Origin: Granulicella paludicola
GTDB lineage: Bacteria > Acidobacteriota > Terriglobia > Terriglobales > Acidobacteriaceae
NCBI RefSeq assembly: GCF_025685545.1
Contig: NZ_JAGSYC010000025.1
Coordinates: 558,001 to 622,000 of the forward strand
Length of the DNA: 64,000 nt
Reading direction: 5' to 3'
Part shown: positions 46,098-53,689 of the stretch, piece by piece
Position numbering within the stretch: position 1 is the first letter of the stretch
Layout: each line of letters opens with the position of its first letter
The notes under the pieces: model-generated
What the model was told of the DNA's origin: nothing
Database searches by the model: none
Seen by the model: only the letters and a program-made list of their open reading frames with translations
Program-made: the position numbers and the translations under genes

Positions 46098-46852
46098 ACA
46101 GCGACAGCAGCACCCTCCCAATGAGTCATAACGTGGAGGAGTCAAGCGTGCCTTCCATTCGGGTCATTCTTGCAGATTCGCAGGCTATCTACCGAGTGGG
46201 AATGCGAAAGGTCTTCGCAGTGGAGGACGACATCCGTGTCGTCGCCCAGACGGAGAACCTCGATAACTTGTTTGCGGCGCTGGAGCGGTTTCCAGAGGGC
46301 GTGGTTATTCTTGAGGGCCAGATGATTCCCGACCTCGCCGTCACGATCCCGGAGATTGTAATGCGGGCGCCAAAGAGCAAGTTCATTGTGCAGGTGGCGG
46401 AGATCGACGAGAACGATACGGTCGGTCTGTACCGTAGCGGCGTGAAGGGCGTGGTCGCGCGGTCTATCCTGCCCGACCAACTGGTGCATTGTGTGCGACG
46501 CATCGCGGCGGGAGAGACTTGGATCGACAACCAGTCGATCAGCTGGGTGCTTGAGGCCTATCGGGCACAGGCTGCTGCGCTAATGAATCCGCGGACTCAG
46601 CCAAAGCTTTCAAGCAAGGAACTTACAATCATTGGCTGCATCACGCGCGGCATGAGAAACAAGGAGATTGCCTCGCAGATCGGTACCTCTGAGCAGGTGG
46701 TGAAGAACTATTTGCGCAAGGTATATGACAAGCTTGGAGTCTCAGACAGGCTGGAGCTCGCGCTATACTGCCTCCACCACCAGATTCTGAAACAAGATCC
46801 CGAGAGTGCAGAGGTCGCAGATGTGGCCGGTTCGGCGCAACGCCCGAAGTAG
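46094..46852 (+). CDS. NarL/LuxR-type regulator with degenerate receiver
   Basis: 252 aa from ATG 46094. The N-terminal receiver-like domain (SIRVILADSQAIYRVGMRKV) has Glu74 in VVILEGQM where the phosphorylated Asp belongs. It also lacks the usual acidic pair (ADSQ), the Thr switch (IVQVAE) and the Lys (GVVARS). The C-terminal helix-turn-helix is intact: LSSKELTIIGCITRGMRNKE and VVKNYLRKVYDKLGVSDR. It therefore probably acts without phosphorylation, perhaps controlled by the coupled PilZ protein. Confidence 0.88.
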   Translation: MNSDSSTLPMSHNVEESSVPSIRVILADSQAIYRVGMRKVFAVEDDIRVVAQTENLDNLFAALERFPEGVVILEGQMIPDLAVTIPEIVMRAPKSKFIVQVAEIDENDTVGLYRSGVKGVVARSILPDQLVHCVRRIAAGETWIDNQSISWVLEAYRAQAAALMNPRTQPKLSSKELTIIGCITRGMRNKEIASQIGTSEQVVKNYLRKVYDKLGVSDRLELALYCLHHQILKQDPESAEVADVAGSAQRPK

Positions 46853-46883
46853 GACTGCGGAGTTCGCACGCTACAAAACGATG

Positions 46884-46914
46884 CCTCCGTCTGAGGGGCG
46901 ACAACCGACGGAGG
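46884..46914 (+). promoter_or_regulatory. Hairpin covering the MFS gene ribosome site
   Basis: CCTCCGTC and GACGGAGG form an 8-bp stem with a 15-nt loop. The second arm contains GGAGG, the ribosome site of ATG 46925 ten bases later. No T-run follows, so translational control fits better than termination. Confidence 0.5.
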
Positions 46915-46924
46915 ATTAATCACG

Positions 46925-48205
46925 ATGGTTTTTGCGCCCTTTCGCAGGCTCACCAGCAAACAGCGGCGCACGTTTGCAGCCTGCTTCTTCGGCTGGACGC
47001 TCGATGCTTTCGATTTCTTCATCCTGACGTGGTGTCTCGACTCGGTTGCGGCCACTTTTCACGTGAGTGCGGTCACGGTCACCCACAGCCTGTTCTGGAC
47101 GCTTTGCATGCGCCCTGTGGGCGCTTTGTTATTTGGTGCCTTAGCAGAGCGTTTCGGTCGCAAGCATGTGTTGATGGTGAACATTGCCTGCTTCACCATC
47201 TTCGGCCTCTCTTCGGCATTTGCCCCCAACTTCACGTTCTTCCTTGTCACACGCGCTCTTTTTGGCATCGGTATGGGGGGCGAATGGGGCGTTGGTGCTG
47301 CGCTCGCTTTTGAGACGCTGCCTTCAGAAGGTCGCGGCTTCTTCTCGGGACTGCTTCAAGAGGGATATTCGACCGGGAATCTCCTCGCTGGAGCTCTCTA
47401 CGGCATCACCTACGGCCTGATCTTCCCGCACTTCCACAACGCGGCGTTCACAAATTGGCGCGCTCTCTTTGTGCTTGGCACCATTCCGTCGCTCTTCGTG
47501 CTCTGGCTGCTGAGCGGATGCGCGGAGTCGCCTTCATGGCTCGCCACGCGCAACGCCGTTAAAGAAAAGGCTGCCGATGCCGTACCTATGTTGCGGCAAA
47601 TCCTTACCTACCTGCCTAACTTTTTGTTGCTCGTCTGTATGATGACGGCCTTCATGAGCTTCAGCCATGGCACGCAGGACCTGTATCCGACTTTCCTAAA
47701 GCACGACATCGGCTTCTCCAAGACGACGGCGACGTGGGTGAATACGGCGGGTGGCTTCGGCGCAATCTTCGGTGGCATCTGCTTCGGCACCATCTCTGAG
47801 AAGTTCGGTCGACGCAAGGCAATCGTCTGTGCTGCGTTGCTGGCTATTCCGATGATTCCGTTATGGGCGGGTCTGCATGGCTTTCCGCGAACGGCTGTCA
47901 TACTCGCGGTTGGTGGGTTCCTGATGCAGTTCATGGTGCAGGGGGCCTGGGGCGTAATCCCGGTGCATTTGAATGAACTTTCGCCCGCTCCGGTGCGCGC
48001 GATTTTCCCGGGCCTTGCCTACCAGATCGGCAACCTTACTACGTCGTGGAATGCACCTCTGCAGACTTCACTTGCGGCAAGCCTCTATGCAGGACACCTG
48101 GCGCCCGTGCTGGGTTGGACCGTGCTGCTTGTGGCCATAGCAGTGGCGCTGCTAACTGGTTTTGGACGCGAGGCCAAGGGTGCTGATATGTCCATGACTA
48201 TCTGA
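46925..48205 (+). CDS. MFS transporter, sialate/lactate (SHS/Jen)-like
   Basis: 426 aa with about twelve hydrophobic segments. FFGWTLDAFDFFIL has the acidic first helix of the sialate:H+ and lactate/pyruvate symporters. GALAERFGRKHVLMV is the loop 2-3 motif, RALFGIGMGGEWGVGAALAFE is the diagnostic central motif, and SEKFGRRKAIV is the repeat in the second half. It likely imports a small organic acid. GGAGG lies 10 nt upstream within a hairpin. Confidence 0.87.
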   Translation: MVFAPFRRLTSKQRRTFAACFFGWTLDAFDFFILTWCLDSVAATFHVSAVTVTHSLFWTLCMRPVGALLFGALAERFGRKHVLMVNIACFTIFGLSSAFAPNFTFFLVTRALFGIGMGGEWGVGAALAFETLPSEGRGFFSGLLQEGYSTGNLLAGALYGITYGLIFPHFHNAAFTNWRALFVLGTIPSLFVLWLLSGCAESPSWLATRNAVKEKAADAVPMLRQILTYLPNFLLLVCMMTAFMSFSHGTQDLYPTFLKHDIGFSKTTATWVNTAGGFGAIFGGICFGTISEKFGRRKAIVCAALLAIPMIPLWAGLHGFPRTAVILAVGGFLMQFMVQGAWGVIPVHLNELSPAPVRAIFPGLAYQIGNLTTSWNAPLQTSLAASLYAGHLAPVLGWTVLLVAIAVALLTGFGREAKGADMSMTI

Positions 48206-48265
48206 CTTTCAGCAGCATCCCTCGCTGACGCACTCGTCGATTTGGTTGCCTCGCGATAAGAAATC

Positions 48266-48280
48266 CTTATGCGGCATAAG
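48266..48280 (+). promoter_or_regulatory. Palindrome upstream of the cysteine leader promoter
   Basis: CTTATG-CGG-CATAAG is a perfect inverted repeat ending 11 nt before the -35 box. A further half site, ATAAG, lies at 48256-48260, ten nt before the first arm. It is a candidate operator or activator site for the sulfite reductase operon. Confidence 0.5.
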
Positions 48281-48291
48281 TTTTATATGGG

Positions 48292-48320
48292 TTGACGTTC
48301 GAGTGTGGAGACCCTAACCT
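48292..48320 (+). promoter_or_regulatory. Predicted promoter of the sulfite reductase operon
   Basis: TTGACG, 17-nt spacer, TAACCT. The -35 is strong and the -10 weak. The expected start is 48327-48328, at or one base before the ATG of the leader ORF, which has no ribosome site: a leaderless transcript. Confidence 0.55.
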
Positions 48321-48327
48321 TACATCT

Positions 48328-48396
48328 ATGAAGCTTTCGCCTATCGCGGCCTGTTGTCCTCTGCTCTCGCACAGGGCGTGCTGCGCAGCTTACTAA
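48328..48396 (+). CDS. 22-residue cysteine-rich leader peptide
   Basis: ATG 48328 to TAA 48396. Four of 22 residues are Cys, in two tandem pairs: TGT TGT at codons 9-10 (48352-48357) and TGC TGC at codons 18-19 (48379-48384). The start is MKLSPIAACC and the end is RACCAAY. No Shine-Dalgarno is visible and the predicted transcript start coincides with the ATG. The ORF is followed by a terminator and then sulfite reductase. Tandem codons for the pathway end-product, before a terminator, are the hallmark of amino-acid attenuation. Cys-rich leaderless ORFs of this kind are known from mycobacteria. Confidence 0.8.
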   Translation: MKLSPIAACCPLLSHRACCAAY

Positions 48397-48457
48397 AAAC
48401 AAGCGATTGCAGAATATTCGACCCCAGTGCCCACGCCTTGAACGTGGGCTTTGTTGT
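48372..48457 (+). terminator. Attenuator: competing antiterminator and terminator
   Basis: Terminator: GCCCACG (48429-48435), loop CCTTGAA, CGTGGGC (48443-48449), then TTTGTTGT. Antiterminator: CAGGGCGTG (48372-48380), inside the leader ORF, pairs over nine bases (one G-T) with CACGCCTTG (48432-48440), destroying the terminator. A ribosome stalled at the first Cys pair would leave 48372-48380 free, favouring read-through; a ribosome that finishes the ORF would cover it and allow termination. Confidence 0.75.
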
Positions 48458-48484
48458 ATCTGTACATCCGACAGGAGATAGACC

Positions 48485-50209
48485 TTGAGCGAAGTCAATG
48501 CGAATCCCACAGCACCCGCGCCGAAGGAGACAAAGGCCCAGAAGTCCGAGCGCCTGAAGCTCGCGAAAAACCCCTGGAATGCATGGGACGAGGTGCGTAC
48601 GTTTGCGCGTGAAGGTCGCGCCAGTGTGCTGCCGGAATGGACGGGTCTGTATTTCAAGTGGTGGGGCGTATACACGCAGGGCGATGGTCTCGGGGTGACT
48701 GGCGGTAAGAACGGCGAGGGCCTCGCCAGCGACTACTTCATGATGCGCATCGGGCTGCCGAACGGTCTGTTGACCGCGCACCAGCTGCATGTGATCGCCG
48801 ATCTGACCGCGAGACATGCGCGTGGCGTAGCCGACATTACGACGCGTCAAAACATTCAGCTGCACTGGCTTTCGATCGAAGCGTTGGTTGATGTAGTTGA
48901 CGCACTGACGGCGATTGGCCTGTCCCCCAAGGGTGCCTGCGGCGACGTGGTTCGTAACGTCACCGGTTGCCCACTGGCCGGGACTGATGGTCATGAGCTG
49001 ATTGATGCTTCGCCGCTGGCATTGGAGATTGCGGAGAAGCTGACCGCGAATCCCGAGTTTTATAACCTGCCGCGCAAGTTCAAGATCAGCGTGACGGGCT
49101 GCCCCATCTGGTGCTCGTACCCGGAGATCAACGACGTAGCGCTCACAGCCTTGAAGCGTGTGAAGGATGGCGAAGAGGAGATTGGCTATTCGATCCGCGT
49201 CGGCGGTGGTCTCTCTACGGAGCCGCATATTGCTGTGCGATTGAATGCGTTCATTCCGCAGGACAAGGCTTATGACGTAGTGAAGGCTGTCTGCGAAATC
49301 TTCCGCGAGCAGGATGCTCTGCGTGAGAACCGCACGCGCGCCCGCATCAAGTATCTTTTCATGCGACACGGCTGGACGGCAGAGACGATGCTAACCGCCA
49401 TCGAAGAGAAGCTTGGCTATAAGTTCGATCCTAGCGAAGAGGGCCCGATTGCGGACGATGTGTATCGTGACCACGTTGGTGTGCATCGCCAGAAGCAGGA
49501 TGGCCTTAGCTATGTGGGAGTGACTGTACTGAACGGGCGGCTCGATCCAGACCAGCTTCATGCGCTCGCGACGTTGAGCGAGACCTACGGCAACGGTCAG
49601 CTGCGCGCGACGATCGGCCAGAACATCGTACTGGTGAATATTGCGAACGAGAAGGTCGCGGAGCTGGTCGGTAAGATCACAGCGCTTGGCCTGCAGGTGG
49701 AGCCGACGGTGTTCTATCGCGGTGCTGTGGCCTGCACGGGTACGGAGTTCTGCAAGTTGGCTATCTCCGAGACGAAGGGCTTCAACAAGTGGCTGGTTGG
49801 CGAGCTGGAAGAGCGGATGCCGAGCTTCGATCAGCAGATTCGTCTGCATGTAACGGGCTGCACCAATAGCTGCGGACAGAGCTGGATCGCAGACATCGGC
49901 CTCGAAGGTAAGAAGATCAAGAAAGACGGCAAGCTGGTCGATGCCTTCTACTTCTGCGTGGGTGGCTCGGTTGGCGAACATGCGGGCATTGCGCGGCAGA
50001 TTGGCTATCGAGCGGCTGCGGAAGATTGCCCTGAGGCGATCGAGCGCCTTCTTAGAGGTTATCTGCAACTGCGCAACGAGGGCGAAGATCTGCGTTCCTA
50101 CTTTCGCCGCACAAGCGATGATGATCTGCGGACGCATCTCGCTGGCGAAATCGTGGACGCGGTTGAGAGAGAGGCTGCGCCTGGGCGTGTTCCAGCGAGC
50201 GTAAGCTAA
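48485..50209 (+). CDS. Siroheme-dependent sulfite (or nitrite) reductase, ferredoxin type
   Basis: 574 aa from TTG 48485 (AGGAGA upstream). Two ferredoxin-like half domains (HARGVADITTRQNIQLHWL and GQLRATIGQNIVLVNI) and the siroheme/4Fe-4S ligands CTGTEFC and CTNSCG identify the NirA/Sir family. GDVVRNVTGCPLAG and SVTGCPIWCSYPEIND are further conserved loops. The family includes both sulfite and nitrite reductases. The cysteine leader upstream points to sulfite. Siroheme synthesis genes follow directly, supplying its cofactor. Confidence 0.92.
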   Translation: MSEVNANPTAPAPKETKAQKSERLKLAKNPWNAWDEVRTFAREGRASVLPEWTGLYFKWWGVYTQGDGLGVTGGKNGEGLASDYFMMRIGLPNGLLTAHQLHVIADLTARHARGVADITTRQNIQLHWLSIEALVDVVDALTAIGLSPKGACGDVVRNVTGCPLAGTDGHELIDASPLALEIAEKLTANPEFYNLPRKFKISVTGCPIWCSYPEINDVALTALKRVKDGEEEIGYSIRVGGGLSTEPHIAVRLNAFIPQDKAYDVVKAVCEIFREQDALRENRTRARIKYLFMRHGWTAETMLTAIEEKLGYKFDPSEEGPIADDVYRDHVGVHRQKQDGLSYVGVTVLNGRLDPDQLHALATLSETYGNGQLRATIGQNIVLVNIANEKVAELVGKITALGLQVEPTVFYRGAVACTGTEFCKLAISETKGFNKWLVGELEERMPSFDQQIRLHVTGCTNSCGQSWIADIGLEGKKIKKDGKLVDAFYFCVGGSVGEHAGIARQIGYRAAAEDCPEAIERLLRGYLQLRNEGEDLRSYFRRTSDDDLRTHLAGEIVDAVEREAAPGRVPASVS

Positions 50210-50214
50210 CGACT

Positions 50215-50859
50215 ATGAGCCTGTTTCCGATCTTCCTCAAACTTGCGTCTCGCCCATGTGTCGTTGTTGGCGCAGGGAACATTGCTGAGTCCAAGATTGA
50301 GAGCTTGCTGATCGCGGAGGCGCGAGTGACGGTCATCGCTCCAGAGGCGTTGCCGCGAGTGCGGGAGTGGGCCGAGAGCGGGGCGCTCACCTGGCATCGC
50401 CGCGAGTATGCCCAGGGTGACCTCGCTGGAGCGTTTCTTGTCGTCGCTGCCACGGCGACGGCGAGCGTGAACCGCGCTGTCTATGCTGAGGCGACGTCTG
50501 CAGACATTCTTTGCAATGCCGTCGATGATCCGCCGTTCTGCGATTACTACTTTCCGTCTGTGGTGCGCCGTGGCGAGTTGCAGATCGCGATCTCCACCGC
50601 AGGCGAGAGTCCTGCGCTGGCACAGCGCCTGCGTAAGGAGCTGAATGCGGCTTTGCCGCTCGATACCGGCGAGTGGCTTATGGAGCTTGGCCGTTTGCGG
50701 CGCGAGGTGACGGCTGTCGAGCCCATCGGTGAACCGCGTAAGCAACTGCTGCATGAGCTGGCACAGCGCGAAGTCTGCGGATTTGCCGAGTGCCCCTCAC
50801 GCATGCGCGCGCGCCAGCACGCTCGCGAGCTGGGTTTCCTGCCGAAGGAGACTGCATGA
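50215..50859 (+). CDS. Precorrin-2 dehydrogenase / sirohydrochlorin ferrochelatase (CysG N-terminal, Met8-like)
   Basis: 214 aa, five nt after the reductase. The NAD-binding start is RPCVVVGAGNIAESKIESLL; LVVAATATASVNRAV and DDPPFCDYYFPSVVRRGEL (the catalytic Asp region) fit Met8/CysG-N, followed by the helical domain. It oxidises precorrin-2 and inserts iron to make siroheme. The stop overlaps the cobA start (ATGA). Confidence 0.92.
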   Translation: MSLFPIFLKLASRPCVVVGAGNIAESKIESLLIAEARVTVIAPEALPRVREWAESGALTWHRREYAQGDLAGAFLVVAATATASVNRAVYAEATSADILCNAVDDPPFCDYYFPSVVRRGELQIAISTAGESPALAQRLRKELNAALPLDTGEWLMELGRLRREVTAVEPIGEPRKQLLHELAQREVCGFAECPSRMRARQHARELGFLPKETA

Positions 50860-51665
50860 GCGTCGTCACACGGGCGGAGAAGGGACGCGTCTATCTCGTC
50901 GGTGCAGGTCCCGGCGATCCTGAGCTACTGACCTTGCGTGCGCTCCGGCTGCTCGAATCCGCCGATGTCATCTTTCACGACGATCTTGTGCCGGATGAGG
51001 TGCTGGCACTTGCGAACCGTCGCGCGCTCATCACAAGCGTCGGCAAGCGTTGTGGCCGTCCGCGCATTACGCAGGCTGAGATACATACACTGATGGTGAA
51101 TTCCGCGCAGGCAGGGCAGTCGGTCGTTCGGTTGAAGAGTGGCGATCCGCTCGTTTTCGGTCGCGCGGGAGAAGAGATTGCCGCGCTGCGGGCAGCGAAG
51201 ATCCAGTTTGAGGTTGTGCCAGGGGTGACGGCTGCGTTCGCTGCGGGAGCCGCCCTCTCGCTGCCTTTAACGGATCGCAAGAGTGCGTCGAAGTTGATCC
51301 TCTGCACAGGGCACCATGCCGCTGAAAAGCAGTCGACCACGCCGCTGTGGACAGGCACATTGCCTGAGGATGCGACGGTGGCGCTATACATGCCGGGGCG
51401 CGACACGGCGAGAATTGCGGCAGAGCTTGCGGCGGCCGGTCTTCCGTCAGATATGCCGTGCTGCGCGATTTCTCATGCTGCGACTCCGCGGCAGAGCTTT
51501 GTTACGGCACGACTCGAAGGTCTGAGCACTCTGGTTTGCGGACCAGCACCACTCCTTTTGCTGGTGGGACGAGCAATGGAACCGCTGTTTGCGGTTGAGA
51601 GCGATGCGCGCGAACTGATGCCCCTTATCGAGCGCGCAGATGCCGGACTTCGCGACGAGAGCTAG
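50856..51665 (+). CDS. cobA: Uroporphyrinogen-III C-methyltransferase
   Basis: 269 aa from ATG 50856, coupled to the preceding gene. SUMT motifs: GRVYLVGAGPGDPELLTLRA, VRLKSGDPLVFGRAGEE, VVPGVTAAFAAGAALSLPLT and TVALYMPGRDTARIA. It makes precorrin-2 from uroporphyrinogen III by two SAM-dependent methylations. Together with the preceding protein it completes siroheme for the reductase. It overlaps the convergent hydrolase by four nt. Confidence 0.94.
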   Translation: MSVVTRAEKGRVYLVGAGPGDPELLTLRALRLLESADVIFHDDLVPDEVLALANRRALITSVGKRCGRPRITQAEIHTLMVNSAQAGQSVVRLKSGDPLVFGRAGEEIAALRAAKIQFEVVPGVTAAFAAGAALSLPLTDRKSASKLILCTGHHAAEKQSTTPLWTGTLPEDATVALYMPGRDTARIAAELAAAGLPSDMPCCAISHAATPRQSFVTARLEGLSTLVCGPAPLLLLVGRAMEPLFAVESDARELMPLIERADAGLRDES

Positions 51666-52774
51666 TGTTTCGGCTCGGACTCCTGCAAAAGCTGAACCAG
51701 ATATTCCTTCCAGACCGCGGCCTGCGTGTGAGTGCCGTGGCCGCGAGTCGCATCGGAGATCGGGACCACGATGAAGTGTGCCCGGGGCATATCCTTCACC
51801 TGCTTTTGCGCGATGTCCAGTTCTGGCGGATTGATGAAGTCGTCAGCGGAGTTCACCCACATGACCGGAACCGTGATCTTCGCGAGGTTCTTACTGGGGT
51901 CGTAGTTACGCGAAGCATCCATGTAATAGACGAGATTGTTCGCATCGGTTGCAGCCACAGTGCGATCAAGATACTTGTCTACATAGGCTTCAGCTTCCGC
52001 TCGCGTGGGATATAGCTTCTGCATCTGTAGTGGCGCTGAACCCATGATGAGCAACATCTCATTTGCCCCGCGAAGACCTTCGACGGGCTCGGCGGTATAC
52101 TCGCCGTTCTTCCACGCAGGATCACGTTCGATGTTCTCAATTGCCATGTAGCGTGTCATGCGGTTGCGTCCGGCGAGAGGTATGGCGTTGCAGGCCAGCG
52201 GCATCAGCGCGTCCGCGAAGCCAGGATACGTCTCACCCCAGACGAAACTCTGCATGCAGCCCATCGAGGTGCCGAGGATGAGCCGGAGATGATCGACGTG
52301 CAGCGCCTCCAGCAGCATCTGATGTTGCGAGCGGACCATATCGTCGTAGTCGTAGTGAGGGAAACGCATGTGCAGACCATCGGAGGGCCTGGCAGAAACG
52401 CCGTGTCCTATGTCATCAGGAAAGATGAGGTAGAACTTTGTGATATCGAGCGGCTGCCCGGGGCCAAACAGGACGGAAGAAAATTGTGGAGCGAATAAGG
52501 TGTGGGCGTCACCGCCGGTACCGTGCAGCAGCAGAACAGCGTTGTCCACGTGGCCAGCCGCGTTGCGATGCGGCTGGCCGAGCGTTAGGTAATGGAGCTT
52601 CAGCTCGGGCAGGGTCTCACCTGAGCCAAAGCGGAAGTCCCTTGCGATGTAGTCGCCGGGAGCGCCGTCGTACTTCATCGTGCTCGCAACGAGAGGAGCC
52701 GCGATGGGTGGAGTGCTCATTGTTTGAGCAAAGACGGGTGTCACGAGCAGTACTGGAATCAGTGGCCACTTCAT
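51662..52774 (-). CDS. Secreted MetX-like alpha/beta hydrolase
   Basis: 370 aa with a signal peptide (MKWPLIPVLLVTPVFAQ). The fold follows homoserine O-acetyltransferase: LLLHGTGGDAHTLFAP, nucleophile elbow GTSMGCMQSFVWGE, Asp in NSADDFINPPEL and His in ATRGHGTHT. The signal peptide argues against a role in methionine synthesis; a periplasmic esterase or acyltransferase is more likely. It follows the glutathione peroxidase gene by 23 nt as one unit. Confidence 0.85.
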   Translation of the reverse strand: MKWPLIPVLLVTPVFAQTMSTPPIAAPLVASTMKYDGAPGDYIARDFRFGSGETLPELKLHYLTLGQPHRNAAGHVDNAVLLLHGTGGDAHTLFAPQFSSVLFGPGQPLDITKFYLIFPDDIGHGVSARPSDGLHMRFPHYDYDDMVRSQHQMLLEALHVDHLRLILGTSMGCMQSFVWGETYPGFADALMPLACNAIPLAGRNRMTRYMAIENIERDPAWKNGEYTAEPVEGLRGANEMLLIMGSAPLQMQKLYPTRAEAEAYVDKYLDRTVAATDANNLVYYMDASRNYDPSKNLAKITVPVMWVNSADDFINPPELDIAQKQVKDMPRAHFIVVPISDATRGHGTHTQAAVWKEYLVQLLQESEPKH

Positions 52775-52797
52775 CGCAGTCTCCTTTGAGCTACGGT

Positions 52798-53352
52798 TTA
52801 GGCAATGGCCTTTTCGACAGCCTCAGTCACGCGAGGGTCTTCAGGCGGCATGTCGGGAGCAAACCGAGCTGCGACCTTACCGTCCTTGCCGATAAGGAAT
52901 TTCTCGAAGTTCCAGAGAATGCCGGGCGCCGGGTTGGGTGGTGGGAATCCATGCGCGGCGGAGTACTTTTCCAAGCCTTCGCGCCAAGGGCCGTTCACAA
53001 TGGCCTCTGGCTCTTCGGCGATCAGTTCCTTGTAGAGCGGATGCGTGTCCTCACCTGTAACGGCGATCTTCGCGAACAAAGGAAAGCTTACGGGATATTC
53101 GGTGGAGCAGAAGGTGGCGATTTCCTCGTTCGTGCCAGGCTCCTGGCCTGCGAAATCGTTCGCAGGGAAGCCAAGAACGATGAGACCTTTATCCTTGTAG
53201 TTCTGATAGAGCTGCTCGAGCGCTGTGTACTGCGGCGTAAGACCGCATTTCGAGGCCACATTGACGATGAGCAGTGCCTTGCCTGCATAGTCGGCGAGAG
53301 TGGCGGGGGTGCCGGAGATCGTGGTCAGGGGGATGTCGTAGATGCTTGCCAT
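52798..53352 (-). CDS. Glutathione peroxidase family protein (Cys type)
   Basis: 184 aa. The peroxidatic Cys is in LLIVNVASKCGLTPQY, followed by FPANDFAGQEPGTNEEI and the Trp/Asn site WNFEKFLIGKDGKV. Bacterial members usually use thioredoxin rather than glutathione as reductant. It is slightly longer than the common 160-residue form, with an insert around ELIAEEPEAIVNGPWREGLE. Cytoplasmic; reduces peroxides. Confidence 0.93.
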   Translation of the reverse strand: MASIYDIPLTTISGTPATLADYAGKALLIVNVASKCGLTPQYTALEQLYQNYKDKGLIVLGFPANDFAGQEPGTNEEIATFCSTEYPVSFPLFAKIAVTGEDTHPLYKELIAEEPEAIVNGPWREGLEKYSAAHGFPPPNPAPGILWNFEKFLIGKDGKVAARFAPDMPPEDPRVTEAVEKAIA

Positions 53353-53689
53353 ACTGCCAGTCTAGCAAGTTGCATCAGGACGCTCGGAACGAAGAGTATC
53401 CCGCGCAGACTTGCGAAATCAGTTGGATGATGCAGCATCTATAGTCAGATTGTGCAGCCTAAATAGGTAAGGCTTTCTCAATATCCACAAGGCAACTGCG
53501 CGATTCACGATGCATTCCCGTCTCAAATTCTCCTAAGTCGAGTGCAGTCATCATCTTGCAATACGGAATGCATTAAAAAGTTGTAAAGGCTCCGTAAAGA
53601 GACCCTACGTTTTCTGTGTGGATACTTGACAGTTTTGCAGTAGGATACCTATCGGCGCCCTCCCACGCCATTGAGGATTCTGTAAGGGT
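53353..53689. other. 337-nt AT-richer intergenic region
   Basis: Divergent upstream region of glutathione peroxidase and the permease. A TTGACA box stands at 53626-53631 but has no clear -10 partner. I looked for a c-di-AMP (ydaO) riboswitch, because KimA genes carry one in Bacillus, and saw no matching core. No gene is supported. Confidence 0.5.

Noticed and set aside
53353-53689. c-di-AMP (ydaO) riboswitch before the KimA-like gene
   Set aside because: The conserved core of that riboswitch is not visible; only an isolated TTGACA box is present.
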